From NCBI GenBank assembly GCA_963920665.1, contig OY987267.1:22010001-22074000 (forward strand): a stretch of DNA of 64,000 nt, given 5' to 3'. The notes below the pieces were generated by a model that had not been told where the DNA came from, did not search any database, and worked only from the letters and a program-made list of their open reading frames with translations. The position numbers were made by a program, and so were the translations under genes. Source of the stretch: Straminergon stramineum (taxonomy: Eukaryota > Streptophyta > Bryopsida > Hypnales > Calliergonaceae). Position 1 is the first letter of the stretch; each line of letters begins with the position of its first letter. Positions 35,241 through 46,850 of the stretch are shown in pieces.

Positions 35241-36231
35241 ACAATCTACAATGATGGTCTTCCCACCTTATAAGTTAAGCTTATCAATGACTTCTTTCTC
35301 TCTTTCTGATTCTGTAAATCTGTGGCATTTAACTTACTGCAGGTCAGCTTGTTCTACCCTGACTCTCTAGTCAATGCAAGGACTCTGAGATTTGAGTTCC
35401 CTGTCTCTGGCACAATGCTGACATTTGTTAGCCTAGGATGCAGTAACGCGGAAGATATGCCTAGTCTAAGTTAATTCTAACTTCCCCCATGTGAGAAGGA
35501 AGGAAATTAGAAGCATCGTTTCCATGAGATTGATCAGAAGGTCAGTCCTGAGGAATAGAAGTTCCAATTGCTCAAATTGGGCTAACTTAACTTAACTTAA
35601 GCTTCAGGCCTCCCTCGCCCTGTTCCTGATCCTGTCCCTGTTCCTGTTCTGCTTTTGAACGTTCTTATGTGTCATTCATCAATGTAGCGTACCATACCCA
35701 TGAGCTTAATGTACTGAACTAGGCTCTCATAAGTTACTACTGAAGAGGACACTGAGACAGACAGACTCCGGATGGATGGATGGACGGACAGACCCTGGCG
35801 GGAAATTGACCGGACCTTCTGGATGGATGTGTCCTAGCGGAGTCTAGTGCAGTGCAGTGCAGTGCAGTGCCATGCTGTACGTCCAGCACCCACCCATAAG
35901 CTGAACTTAAGATACTTAAGTTAAGTCCCAACTGGTGGGCTTTCAGTTGGAAGATGGGCAGCTGGAGCAAGGTCATGAGCCTCCTGTCTGCACGTCCGTT
36001 TGCTGCAGAGCAGCAGCAGCAGGTGGGAGTGGGAGTGGGAGTGCCGTGAGACGAGCTGAGCACTACTGAGTACTGAGTACTGACAAGTGCCCAAGTGAGG
36101 TCCTTCCTCAGGATTTAATTTACGTTAAGTTAGGGCCCGTTTTGTTTTCTGGCAGCAGCTTGATCTCTGTCCGTCAGTCACATGTTTCCGTTTGTTCCAA
36201 TGCATGGGACCACACGGATGACGGAGACATG
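35241..36231. other. GC-richer island, microsatellites and AAGTTAAG motifs
   Basis: No gene is supported. It has an AGTGC pentamer run at about 35846-35870, a GGAT/GGAC run near 35769-35790, and AACTTAAC/CTTAAG words near 35580-35600 and 35905-35925. It resembles the island at 15310-16923. Confidence 0.4.
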
Positions 36232-36245
36232 AAAAAACCAACAAC

Positions 36246-36338
36246 CCCACCAGGCCACGCGTGGCTGGTGGCTTTGTATTTTTATCCCCTGCAATGAAAT
36301 TCCATTTCATTTGTGTCAAAAAAAAACCCAAAAAAAAC
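36246..36338 (+). mobile_element. short poly(A) retroposon, copy 6
   Basis: GGCTGGTGGCTTTGTA is followed by GCAATGAAATTCCATTTCAT (stem AATGAAA/TTTCATT), TTGTGTC and an A-rich tail. AAAAAACCAACAAC to the left (36232-36245) and AAAAAACCCAACAAC to the right form a near-perfect target duplication with one extra C. Confidence 0.75.
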
Positions 36339-36349
36339 CCAACAACAAC

Positions 36350-37104
36350 AACTAGGAATGACACACTTGACTGACATGTGCATTCAGGCAAATGGAAGGC
36401 CTGGGCAATTCAATCTCCCGCGGACTCCAGGGCTGCCCAAGCTGGCTCGGAACTTCAGTGGCAGTGAGCCAGGGAGAGGGAGATAAGGTAGAAGGCTCAA
36501 GAATGGCACATCTAAGGAGAAAAATAGATGTGTGGAAGAAACTGGTTGGCCAATGATTTCCAATTTTATTTTGGTAGAGAGAGAAATGGAAAAGAAATAA
36601 ACTGCAATTGAAATTGTAATTTTTTGACTTAGAATGAATTAGATATGATTTTTCAAAGTGAAGAGTCTATGGATTGTTATTGATGGTCATAGACTTCAAT
36701 GATATTGAATTAACATGTGCCTTTGAAAAGAGCAGATTGGTCTAGAAATAGATGAAGTGGGTGCTCACTATGTTCAGGAAAGTTCCATAATGCATGAATA
36801 GAGTGTCCTAAATCGAGCAAGAGACATATGTACCTTGAAATTTATATAAACCATTTCTTTTTTATTGTCTTCTTGATTGAATTCTATGTTCACAATAAAA
36901 TGATGCATTACGGATTAGAAAATCACACATAATAGTAGTCTAAAAGCATTGTTCATTGCCCTACAAACATTCACTTGTAGTTGTATTTTCCTAACTCAAA
37001 AAATGGTGTCCATTTCAGCAATCACATGCTTTGTATATGGGCCATTCCTATGATTGCTTTTGAATGCTTGCTCCATTTAAGGACCTCCTCCTATATAAGC
37101 TCAA
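36350..37104. other. AT-rich intergenic DNA, no gene seen
   Basis: Only short frames were found. There is no recognisable element or RNA. Confidence 0.4.
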
Positions 37105-37477
37105 GAGCATGACCACTCTTGCTCTCCAAAGGAGGTTGTGAATCATCCCCCATTGTGGTCACGGCATGGGTGCTTCTTGAACCAAGCTCAATTAAAAAAA
37201 CCTCCAAGCCCTTCATCTTGCAATCTATATCCATTTTTCTCGAGCCTCGTTAGATCACTTTTGCTCATGATTCTCAATGGATTTAGAAATTTGAAGACGA
37301 AAAATATTAAAATGGAAAGAATATTTAGTTGATTTCAAAGAATTTGGCTTTTCACCAAGCTTGTTGAAAGAAACATAGTTGAGCATCAAGTTGCCTCTCT
37401 AGAGAGCACCCCAACCTAAGCTAGTTGTATGACTTGTGGTGTGGACTATCTAAGCCTAACCTATAGTAGTAATGCTC
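37105..37477. mobile_element. possible PIF/Harbinger-like MITE
   Basis: The left candidate end is GAGCATGACCACTC at 37105 and the right candidate end is AGTAGTAATGCTC at 37477, immediately followed by TAA. The left flank is CAA rather than TAA. It would be a third member of the adjacent array. Confidence 0.4.
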
Positions 37478-37480
37478 TAA

Positions 37481-37896
37481 GAGCATCCCCACCCACACTC
37501 ACCCAATTTGGACGCACTTGGGAGCCATAATAGTCCCTATTGTGACATGAGGCACAATTTTCCAAGCACCACGCTCACCCAACTTTGAGTGAAGTACCTC
37601 AGCTTCGCATAGACAAAGAACTTTCAGCAAGGCTCGGAGTTGACTATTTTTGCAAGACTTGTTAGTGTTTTCCTGCCCCAGCTTCATACTGGAGCTTGTC
37701 AAATGAACACTCACAGCTTACAATAGTCCAAAATTTGAATTCTTTAAAATAAAAAATGCACCTTCCATAAGGGCAATCTAAAATACAAGGATGGGTGGGG
37801 TGAATTGGCCGGCCCACTTTCGGGACTCACAGACCAACAGTGCCCTCCAAGCGTTTTTTCCCATGGGGATTTGACCACCCTACAATAGTGATGCTC
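37481..37896. mobile_element. PIF/Harbinger-like MITE 1 (416 bp)
   Basis: The ends are GAGCATCCCCACCC and the inverted AGTGATGCTC. TAA flanks both sides (37478-37480 and 37897-37899). TAA/TTA duplications with GAGCATCYCC-type ends are typical of plant PIF/Harbinger (Tourist-like) MITEs. Confidence 0.75.
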
Positions 37897-37899
37897 TAA

Positions 37900-38372
37900 G
37901 AGTATGCCCACCCCCATTCCCTATCAATGGTTGGCACAATTTTGATAGAGTCTAGGAACCAATAGTTCTCCCCCCACCCCTACTTGTCACACTTTTTTAA
38001 TGGCTCTAGGAGCACCATATTCTCGCCTTTCTTCCTTAGCATGGTATGGATGGGGGAATTTTTCTAGTTTAGGGTTGACTCTTTGGGTGACACTTTTTAA
38101 TATTTTGTAGTTGAGTCCCTCAATTTTCTCTTACCATTACAATTCTTGTCACTATAGCTTCATGTACAAATAATTAAAAAAATTAACTTCCCTGCATGCC
38201 ATAATAGAAAGTCCACAAGTGCAAAAAAAGTTGATAGTTGTAGGGTCAAAGTGAGGCACTTTCACCAACCCACACTAGGGACCAAGCCAAAGCTTCTATG
38301 ACTAGGCAACATGTGGTGCTCGCCAAGTTGGGTTTCCCGTAGGGATTTCACCACCCCATGGTAGCAATGCTC
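37900..38372. mobile_element. PIF/Harbinger-like MITE 2 (473 bp)
   Basis: It starts GAGTATGCCCACCCCC and ends AGCAATGCTC, flanked by TAA (37897-37899, shared with MITE 1, and 38373-38375). The right-end lead-in GGGATTTCACCACCCC matches GGGATTTGACCACCC in MITE 1, so the two are relatives inserted end to end. Confidence 0.75.
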
Positions 38373-38375
38373 TAA

Positions 38376-39596
38376 CTCTGGTAAAGAGACTACATGGAAT
38401 AAAGAGTCACGTGGAGAAATTGAGTTCTTCAATGGCAAATGAGCCCACGAGAATTACAAAAGAGAACAAGTTCATTTTGGCAATGCTCTCACTAAGTTTT
38501 GAATGTACACCATCATAACGATTTAGCCTACAATATTGGGCTTGTCCCCATAGACGATATTTGCTATTGTGGATTGAGAGGATAAGAATATTCAAGGAAT
38601 GGGAGTATCCTAAACTAAAGTAGGTAGTAATTTATGGACCTTAACCCAATTTTATTAGTGAAAATATACACTAGTCTAACATTACAAGGCCTAAAATGTT
38701 GGATTGGTGAACATTTGCACCAAATTGGGTTGGGGGTTCATAATAGGCTCTCTATCTTTGTACTATGATTGTTGCTCAATCAAGATCCTCCAACTCTCCT
38801 ACTCCACTTGCTTGGGAAAAAACGTTGAAAACTACTTAGTATTAAGTGGTGTTTTATTAGGTATTTTTTGGCCTCTCATAGCTAATTTAGAGGCTTTGAT
38901 TCCACCAACTATAGTAATTAATAGGTTATAGCATGTTCACCTCCAAGCAACACTTATAAGACTACTTTAGAAGGACTACAAAGAAGGATGTAAAGGTGGG
39001 GAATCTAAAACTGCACCTATACAAATGTACATATTTTAGTGTGTGATTGCAAGAAACACCTCTCCTACTTCTTGTCCCCTTGTCATCGAACATGTGGCTT
39101 TTTGCTCATAACTTTTGCATTGTTTGTTCGTTTGGTGTGAAATTTGGAATGAGGGTACTTGCAATAGTTGTAGACATTGAATAATTTTTTTCAGTTTTTT
39201 TCAAATTATTTTATTATTTTTAACTTGCCTTTGATTGGATGTCTAACTTCGTTAATTCTAGGGTTTTGGTCCTATTTATGGCCCAACAATGTGAATTCAA
39301 AGGTATAAATTGGACATCTTAGAGGTCTAATAACATTACAAGGGTTGATGTTGAATTTTTATGAAAATAGCAACATGTTGGTTGCGCACATGGGGTCAAA
39401 GTGACCTTCCTTCATGTGAAGGCTACAAAGAGAGAAAAAAATTCCTACAAGAATTCTTTGGTGCAATGCAAGTGCAATCTTCTTTAATTAGCAAAATGTA
39501 TTTTTTGTATGGAAATTTTCTGAATTTTTTGGAATTACTAAACATGAAAAGATTTGCAAACCTCTTTTATGTTATTTCTTGTTCTCAATGGCTTCC
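38376..39596. other. AT-rich intergenic DNA, no gene seen
   Basis: No gene or bounded element was recognised. Confidence 0.4.
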
Positions 39597-39599
39597 ATA

Positions 39600-39908
39600 T
39601 ACTAGAAGAAAATTGCGTTGAACTTGTCAAAAACTGCGTTTTACTCAATAGAAAAGTGTAGGCTAGTTTTTGTTGAGATCACCCTTTGTAACCCAAAATT
39701 TTGCATTCTAACACAAAATTATGCATTTCACTTGTTAAATTCTATGTCGAAATGCTAAAACGCAAAATTTTGCGTTATAAAGGGAGAACTCAACAAAATC
39801 CAGCCTACACTTCTATGTTGAGTACAACATAGTTTCTATCCAGGAAAACACAATTTTTAACAAGTTAAACACAATTCTTGACAAATTCAACACAATTTTC
39901 TTCTAGTG
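39600..39908. mobile_element. CACTA-type MITE (309 bp)
   Basis: Left end TACTAGAAGAAAATTGCGTT; right end on the minus strand CACTAGAAGAAAATTGTGTT, so the first base is mutated on the left. The 3-bp duplication ATA flanks both sides (39597-39599 and 39909-39911). Subterminal words GTTGAACTTGTCAA, GTGTTTAACTTG and GTGTTGAATTTG recur near both ends. Confidence 0.8.
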
Positions 39909-40123
39909 ATAGTACTCCACAATAGTTTATAGTGTTACATAGTATAGAATTGACAGTTTAAATATGTAGGCTCCCTAAATTGACAATTTGGATTTGTCAG
40001 GGCCTTGCTGACACATTGTATTGGTGGTACTACAAAATACTGCCAATCCTATCAACGACACTAGCATGCGAGCCTAGAAATGCAAGCCTATGAGCCTAGA
40101 GTCTAAGTGTAAGTAGATATTCG

Positions 40124-40464
40124 ATAACTATTGAAGGTGTTTATAACATACATACTTCTAATATGAGTACCCTATAACCATGTAAGGTGTTTGTAACATA
40201 GGTATCTATAATATAAATATATTGTAACTATGGAAGGTGCCTATAACATAGGTACCTAATACATAGACATTCATAATATAAATAGGCATTTATTATATAA
40301 ACATCCTATCACCGTGGAAGGTGCTTAAAACATAGGTACTTACAACATAGATACCTATAATTTAAACATCCTATAACTATGGAAGGTACTTATAACATAG
40401 GTACCTACAACATAGACACCTATAACTATAAAAGGTACCTATAATATAGGTAGAAATAACATAA
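40124..40464 (+). repeat. tandem repeat built on TATGGAAGGTGC and ATAACATAGGTACC
   Basis: About six units of roughly 45-80 bp are seen. Each has CTATAACTATGGAAGGTG, then TATAACATAGGTACCTA, and many then have ATAATATAAACATCC. The last units (40370-40450) are the most regular. A non-coding minisatellite. Confidence 0.75.
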
Positions 40465-42362
40465 GAGCCTAGGCTCCTAAGCTCATGGACTCAAGATTCT
40501 AGGCTCACATGCTAGCAACCATGCTAGTCCTATGGCCAAAAATTGAATTTTTGAGCCAAAAACATGAAGTGTTTCTTGCAATCACCCTAATATATGACTG
40601 AGATATAGAGAAGTTCCTTATCAAATGTATGAAGGATGTGTGATACATGTTGAACTAAAACTTTCAATCACAATCTTCTAGTAGATATCAATTTTATATT
40701 GTAATGCAATGATACATTGTTGAGCATAGTGCTAATTGGTCTAACTAATTTTTTTACAACCAAGTTTGGATCTTCAAGCTTATTCTACATGCATATGTTT
40801 TCTACTAGAGGAGATTAATGTTGTTTTTCATGGCAAAAAATAGCCAAAATTCATCCCCCATCCATGTATTTTGAATTTACTATAGGAATTAAAGGGTTAG
40901 AAATCTTATTTTTTTAATCTACTAATTGGATTTAGCCATTTGGCCTTGTGCCCAAAGTTTACATCACCATTGGATAAGCACTATATAGTAATTGCATGTA
41001 TTACTTTTTTAGTAGCCATAATAAATTCCAAATAGGGTTGTCAAATCTTAGCCATCGGGTCACAACTCTTCATCTACCCTAATTTGTACCTCAAAATCCA
41101 ATACTCTAAGGCACTCTCTCCAATGCAATAATATGTCACCATATTAGTCTCTTGTACAAATAAATTAGGAATCAAGACTTCTATCAAGATTTGGTGCTCA
41201 ATGGCATTTTTGAAAAAGTTTTATTGTTTTATAGCCATTGTCACAATCCATCTTGAATAAAGGATTTTTTAGTTCAGATATTGATTCATCTTGGTATCTA
41301 GTCAAAAAATAGTATCTTGTATTTGTTGTATGATTTAAGTTGTGAAAATGTAGCATGCAAGATATCAACAAGCCCTGTTTGGTTTGATTTCATTGACAAG
41401 ACGTCGTCCAAAAACATTTCACAAAGAGAATGAATTTGATCTCTCATAATGGAATAACTTGAGGCTATGAGAAAAATAAAAATGTGGTACTATCTACATG
41501 GTATTAGTGTCATTTACTAATTGTAATTTGGTGCAATGAATGGTTTCTAAAAAAGATATTTCAAGGTTGCCTTCTCAAGTTCTGTAGGCTTAGTTTCAAT
41601 GAACTCAATAAGTTGCTTTATAACCTTTTCTTGATCGTCTTCCATAAATATCTAATGTATCAATAAGTGCTAGGTAGTGTTGAAGATGAATGTTCATTTA
41701 GCACACTCTCATTTATCAAGAATTGGCTAAGGAACCAACTTACAATCCATTTTGAATTGGTTGTAGCAATGCATGCTCAAAAGTTCTTAACCATTGAAAA
41801 CTTTCCATACTTCACACTACTCATAAGTTGTGGAGTTTGACAAGGTCATGAATAACTCATCAATGATTAGCACTTGTATACTATAGTTTTTAAACAACAT
41901 AGTTCTTGAACAATGTAGTCATTTGGTAGTTAAGAGAGCTCTTTGTTTAATTGAACTTTTAGGTCAACTTACATTCTTACAATCTTATTTGTAAATGATG
42001 ATTTGTAAGTTTGCTACTGAAATGACAAGAAATGGTCACTAGTAGGTGTTCTTGCATTTCTACTTTGAAACCATTCGCTACTTTGATATTCTATCATTAC
42101 TACTTTCCTATTAACCATTGCCAAAATTCAACTTTTTAAAACATGTAGAAGCCAAAAATCCACTTGGAAATTTTCAGTTCTTACTATAACTCATTTACTA
42201 TGAAGATGGATATGTTGCGTCCTTGCTTTCTTCATCAAAATGATCTATATATTCCCACTATTGTTCATTTGCTTAGCAAAATTATTGTCTCCCAATGATT
42301 GATAGAAGTGCCCACCTCATGGAAAGCTCATCCAAAATTATCCTTGTTGCTTAGAAAAAAGC
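40465..42362. other. AT-rich intergenic DNA, no gene seen
   Basis: About 1.9 kb with short frames only. Confidence 0.4.
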
Positions 42363-42364
42363 TA

Positions 42365-42726
42365 GAGTAAACTTGCCATTTACCACACACATCCAAAAAC
42401 CACACAACAATTGTTGCCATTTACTGTACACTAATCGCAAGATGCAACTACCAATTCAATTGCCATGAAACCAAATTTTGTATCACCACCCAGTGACTAC
42501 ACATTTTGAAGTGAATGGTTGCAAGGAAATTTTAACTAGATTTTAGCTTCATTGTCTTTGGATTGCAATAAAATTTGTAGGAGGAAATCTTTTTGTATTC
42601 TATTTTTTGAAGGTGAATCTTAACATAACATTTAATGATCACACCAAATTTCAAAACATGCAAGTCTCTATATTTATGTGGAGAAGGATTTGAATTTTGT
42701 CAGTGCAGTGATTGGCAAATTTACTA
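42365..42726. mobile_element. TA-flanked MITE, copy 2 (362 bp)
   Basis: The ends are GAGTAAACTTGCCATTTAC and TTGGCAAATTTACTA, with TA on both sides (42363-42364 and 42727-42728). It matches 7277-7633 along its whole length in inverted orientation. CACTACAAAAAA begins at 42732, immediately beyond it. Confidence 0.8.
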
Positions 42727-43177
42727 TATTTCACTACAAAAAAAAATGGTGGTGGGGATCTGGCATGTTTTGCAGGTAAGCTAAGGTCGTTTGTCAACTC
42801 TCTTGGCATACGTTTACCGAACTTGTGCATATGCCGTGGGTGGCCCCAATGGGTGTTGGAGTGCAATCAATCTGCGGAATCATTGGAAGTTGTCTGTTGT
42901 TTAAGTGCATTCCGTATTGCAACTGAAATAGGGAGTGACGACAGACTTGTTCGTTGGACCGAACTCCGCCTGGTGCCTACCTTAGCTTAGCTTACCTTAA
43001 ACCGTCAACTGAAACTGAAACTGAATGATGTGGATCCCTCGCACTTGCATATCATAGATAAGGTCTACAAATGCACAGCTGGATGGTCAAGGCAGAGTGA
43101 TCAGTACAATTGACTGAAGAGGTGAGTGGGATCTTGGGGAGTCGGGGATATCATCTCATTGAAGCAAAGCTGACGGC

Positions 43178-43770
43178 TTAACCACTCAAGGACCAAGGCA
43201 CATTTTGGGCAGAAATTGTCAAAAAACTGCCACTTTTCAGGGCAGCCAGAAAAAAATGAAAAAAGAAGTTTTGTTTTGTTTTTCAAAATTCAATTGTAAG
43301 AAATTGTACTAGACTTCTTTGGGAACATGAATAAATTTATTTAGAAACTTTGATTGCATGGATTGAAATATTATAATGTTTGAAATTAGGTGAAAAAGTT
43401 TTTTTCCAACATTGCCAAATAGGGCCTACAAACTTTGACTCTTTCTAGAATGAGATTCTTACACTAAACATGGTTATTTTTTTTGACATTTGCATCTTGT
43501 ATCATGTACGATATACACTTATCAAATTTCAAAATAATAGGAAGAGTTTTGCATATGCTTCTTGAAGCTGTCTAAGTTGCCTACAAAGTTCAAGGCAACA
43601 TAACTTTTGATCTAAGCACACGGTCAGAAAAAAATTAGATTTTCAAGAGGGGGTAGGCAATTACACATTGTGTCCAAATTTCACAAACATCTAACCAAAA
43701 ATGACTTTCTAGGAACCTACCTAAGATTTCTTGCATATGTTGAGTAGACACTTGGTCCTTTAGGGGTTAA
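43178..43770. mobile_element. TTAA MITE, family A copy 1 (593 bp)
   Basis: It starts TTAACCACTCAAGGACCAAG and ends CTTGGTCCTTTAGGGGTTAA: 20-bp inverted ends with two mismatches, including TTAA. The interior shares CACATTTTGGGCAGAAATTG and TTGGGAACATG blocks with other A copies. Confidence 0.85.
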
Positions 43771-43781
43771 TTAACACGAAG

Positions 43782-44339
43782 TTAATTCCTAAAAGACCGA
43801 GGCACATTTCACACAGAAATTGTGAAAAAAATTGCCACTTTTTAGGGCAATGAGAAAAAAATGAATTTTTTTTTCAAAATTCAACCGTATAAATTTGTAC
43901 TAGACTACTGTGGGAATGTGTAGAAAAGTTTTTAGAAACTTCGACTATACGGATTGAAAGATTATAACGTTTGCAGTTAGGAATAAAAATTTATTTTCAA
44001 CCTTGTCCAATAGAGCCAACAAACTTTAACTCCTTCTAAAGTGAGATTTTTACACTACACATGTATCTTGCATCTTGTATCATGTAAGTTACATACTTGC
44101 CAAATTTTAGAAGTAGAAGAGGTATTTTGAACATGTTGCCCGAGCTGCCCCAAAAGTTTAGGGCACCATAACTTTTGATCCGGGCATCCGATCGGAAAAA
44201 AATTACATTCCCACATAGGGGATATTTGTTCACACCATGTTTCAAAATTTGAGGAACATCCATTACAAAATGACTTCATACGTGCCTACCTGAGATTAGC
44301 TGCGTACGTTCAATGGTCATTCGGTCCTTTAGGGGTTAA
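43782..44339. mobile_element. TTAA MITE, family A copy 2 (558 bp)
   Basis: It starts TTAATTCCTAAAAGACCGAG and ends TCGGTCCTTTAGGGGTTAA. It lies 11 bp from copy 1 in the same orientation and is similar throughout, so the pair may be a tandem duplication or paired insertions. Confidence 0.85.
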
Positions 44340-44723
44340 GGTAAGGTAGGAGGCTCAAAATTTCCTCTGGCTCTAAAACTGTCCACTTCCTCAAATGTAC
44401 ATTGTTTGTACATGTTGCTTTTTCATATTTACAAGAATATACCAATACTATACATTCGAGGAGGTGGTAGTTTAAGAGCTCTACGCCACTTCAACTTCAA
44501 AAATTCATAACTAATTCCATAAAGCTCCAAAAAATATGAAACGACTTGGGTTAGATGCTAATTCCACTTGTCTTTTAAGGAAAATTTACTGCAAAATATT
44601 TCAATAAGTTTCACCTCTTCAGATTTCAGTTTTAGCTCTTGGATGGATGCTTTATGGACCTCCTGCCATAGGTGCAAAATACACATGCTACCAAGAAGAA
44701 GCAGAAACAAAGACCTAATAAGA

Positions 44724-44949
44724 TTAATCCTTAAAAAGATGGATTGGTGACTGTGGAAATCATCCCTTTTGGAACCATGTGACATCATCTACTTTAAAAA
44801 AACAAAAATATTTATTAGAGGTCAAACTATTGGGCAAGATCTCTACCTTTTACTCAACATTCCAAGGATGAACAATTATAATTTAGTCCTATATAAGAAG
44901 ATTTTTTTCATCTATCAAACAAAAAACGTCAACATTGTTTAAGGGTTGA
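44724..44949. mobile_element. TTAA MITE, family E copy 3 (226 bp)
   Basis: It starts TTAATCCTTAAAAAGATGG and ends TTGTTTAAGGGTTGA, so the right TTAA is mutated. The interior matches 32311-32545 across CATGTGACATCATCTACTTT and the GATGAACAATT block. Confidence 0.65.
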
Positions 44950-44984
44950 CATCTCGATATATCGATTGAAAAAGTGGCATGGTT

Positions 44985-45405
44985 GAAAACTGACTTTTAC
45001 TCAATTGCAACCTTTAAGTTATAATGGAATCCAATTTTACTAGGTTTCGTCCTAATGTTATCAAAGTTGAACTCATGTAAACATAGAGATAGAGAAAGGG
45101 GAGGTGCAAAATAGGGTTGAAAAGAGTTGGAATTTATTGTAGTTGGAAAATTGTGACAACGTCATGAATTTCATAGATGTTTATACACATGGGAAAGGAT
45201 TCACTCATTTTCCCCTATTGTGGAGAATTAGAAGAGTTGCAATAGCATCCCAAAGGAGAAGAGTAGTCTCTTCAATGGTCTAAAATGGGAATCTATGTGC
45301 TTTTCCTTTGGCTTTCTATAGTGTATCCTTTTTGTCATAACAAAATATACATGAAAAATTCCCTAGTTTGCCATTCTTTTGCCAAAAATAGTGTGAATAT
45401 GATAA
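44985..45405 (+). repeat. dispersed repeat R4, copy c
   Basis: It aligns in order with 33835-34255. Shared features are GGAATCCAATTTTACTAGG, GGGTTGAAAAGAGTTGG, GATTCACTCATTTTCCCC and the final AATATACATGAAAAATTCC then CTAGTTTGCCATTCTTTTGCC. Confidence 0.55.
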
Positions 45406-46660
45406 GTTTATGTATGTGCAACAGCCTAAAGGACAAAAATAGGCCATACATAGCATTTTTGAACTAGCTTGAACTTTATCTTTTGGAAACCATCATAAGT
45501 GGGCTTGTCTTGAGTCATTAGAGCAATGGAAGCAATGATAGACAAAATAGTGGAAAAAAAACACAATAGCCACCAATTGAAAATATGGCAACTCTTGTTT
45601 GGAAACAAACTATAATTAGACAAAATTGAACAAAAGGTTTTGTTAATGTCCATCAAGTTTCTATAAATAAATGTTGAAAACTAAAACTAATGTCATTAGA
45701 ATAATATTTCAAATTAACATGTGCTAAAATTATATGAATATAATGTTGGTATGCAAAAATGATTTAACTACAATAATATTGATTTAATGCTTTTTTTTAA
45801 CCTTGGCACAATGACTCTCACTATGTCATCATCAATCAATCAATCACCTAAACTATCCATAATCCGTGAGCAATATGATTTTTGGGATGCATGATTGGGG
45901 TCATCCAATCCCAGACGGCCTGCCCACCATTTTATTTTATTTTTACAGTTAATGGATTAGGAGGATCCCAGTTGGGGGTCCCTGACAAGGGGTAAGATAG
46001 GTATTGTGTCATTGTGTCATTCTGGACCTACTGTTTGGTCCTTTGCACTGGCCATGGAATCTCAATAAGGCAGGGATGCTCCATTGCTGTCTTTTTGGGT
46101 CCTGGCATATGTTGAGATTTGAAGAAAAAAGTTGTATAGAAGAAAGGCAATCTTGAGAAATTTTTGCAGGTGTTTTGTTCAACTCATATTTCTTTTTTTG
46201 GGGAAAAAGAAACATATTTTTTGGTACTTAAACCAAAAACATATGTTGTTGCTTCCCATTGTTGGCCAAAGGGGAAGACTATTCTCATCCATTTGGCTGC
46301 TAACGTGGCTTCAATACTTCTCTACAAGCAACTTACAGTGTTAATTCAAAATCCTCCTTTGCAATTGTGGAATAATGAATGACACATCTTTTCCATTGTT
46401 TCTTTGAAACCAAACCAAGGATGATGGTGGTTGTTTCTTCCAGTCCTGAAACCATGACTTTTCAACCCTAATTTCATATGGAATTGTCACAATTCAAACC
46501 CTTCAACTCTTGTCATTACATTAAAATGCAACAAAGTGTAATTGGGTCCAAACCTAAAGTAGTCAATGCAATTGGGTTCAAACCTCAACTAGTTGCTGCA
46601 ATGGGGTCCAGTAGTTGCTTAGGTTTTCCGTTTGGGAGCTGCCTCCCTTGTACTGACTGT
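45406..46660. other. intergenic DNA, no gene seen
   Basis: AT-rich at first and less so from 45900. Overlapping frames near 46132-46382 and 46478-46729 have no domains. Confidence 0.35.
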
Positions 46661-46664
46661 CTGG

Positions 46665-46850
46665 CCTCCTCTCCTCCTCCTCCTCCTCCCTCCTCCCTTC
46701 TGTGCAGAGTTGCAGAGAAGACCAACTGAAGTTCAGCTTCCTGGACGGAGGTTTCTGCAGCTGAATCCATCCTGGCCAGTCTCCTCTCCTGACCCCCCTA
46801 AGCTTGACTTGACTTGACTTGACTTGACTTGACTTGACTTGACTTGACTT
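46665..46850. repeat. CTC-rich run and CTTGA pentamer microsatellite
   Basis: CTCCTC-type repeats occupy about 46668-46700. A clean CTTGA pentamer array of about 9.6 units occupies 46803-46850. Confidence 0.9.

Noticed and set aside
42732..42750. CACTACAAAAAAAAATGG as a CACTA transposon end
   Set aside because: It lies right next to the TA MITE, lacks the AAGAAA continuation and has no partner end; A-rich chance match is likely.
46632..46817. A frame with a leucine-rich, signal-peptide-like start
   Set aside because: The leucines and prolines come from a CTC microsatellite; frames on the other strand are equally open.
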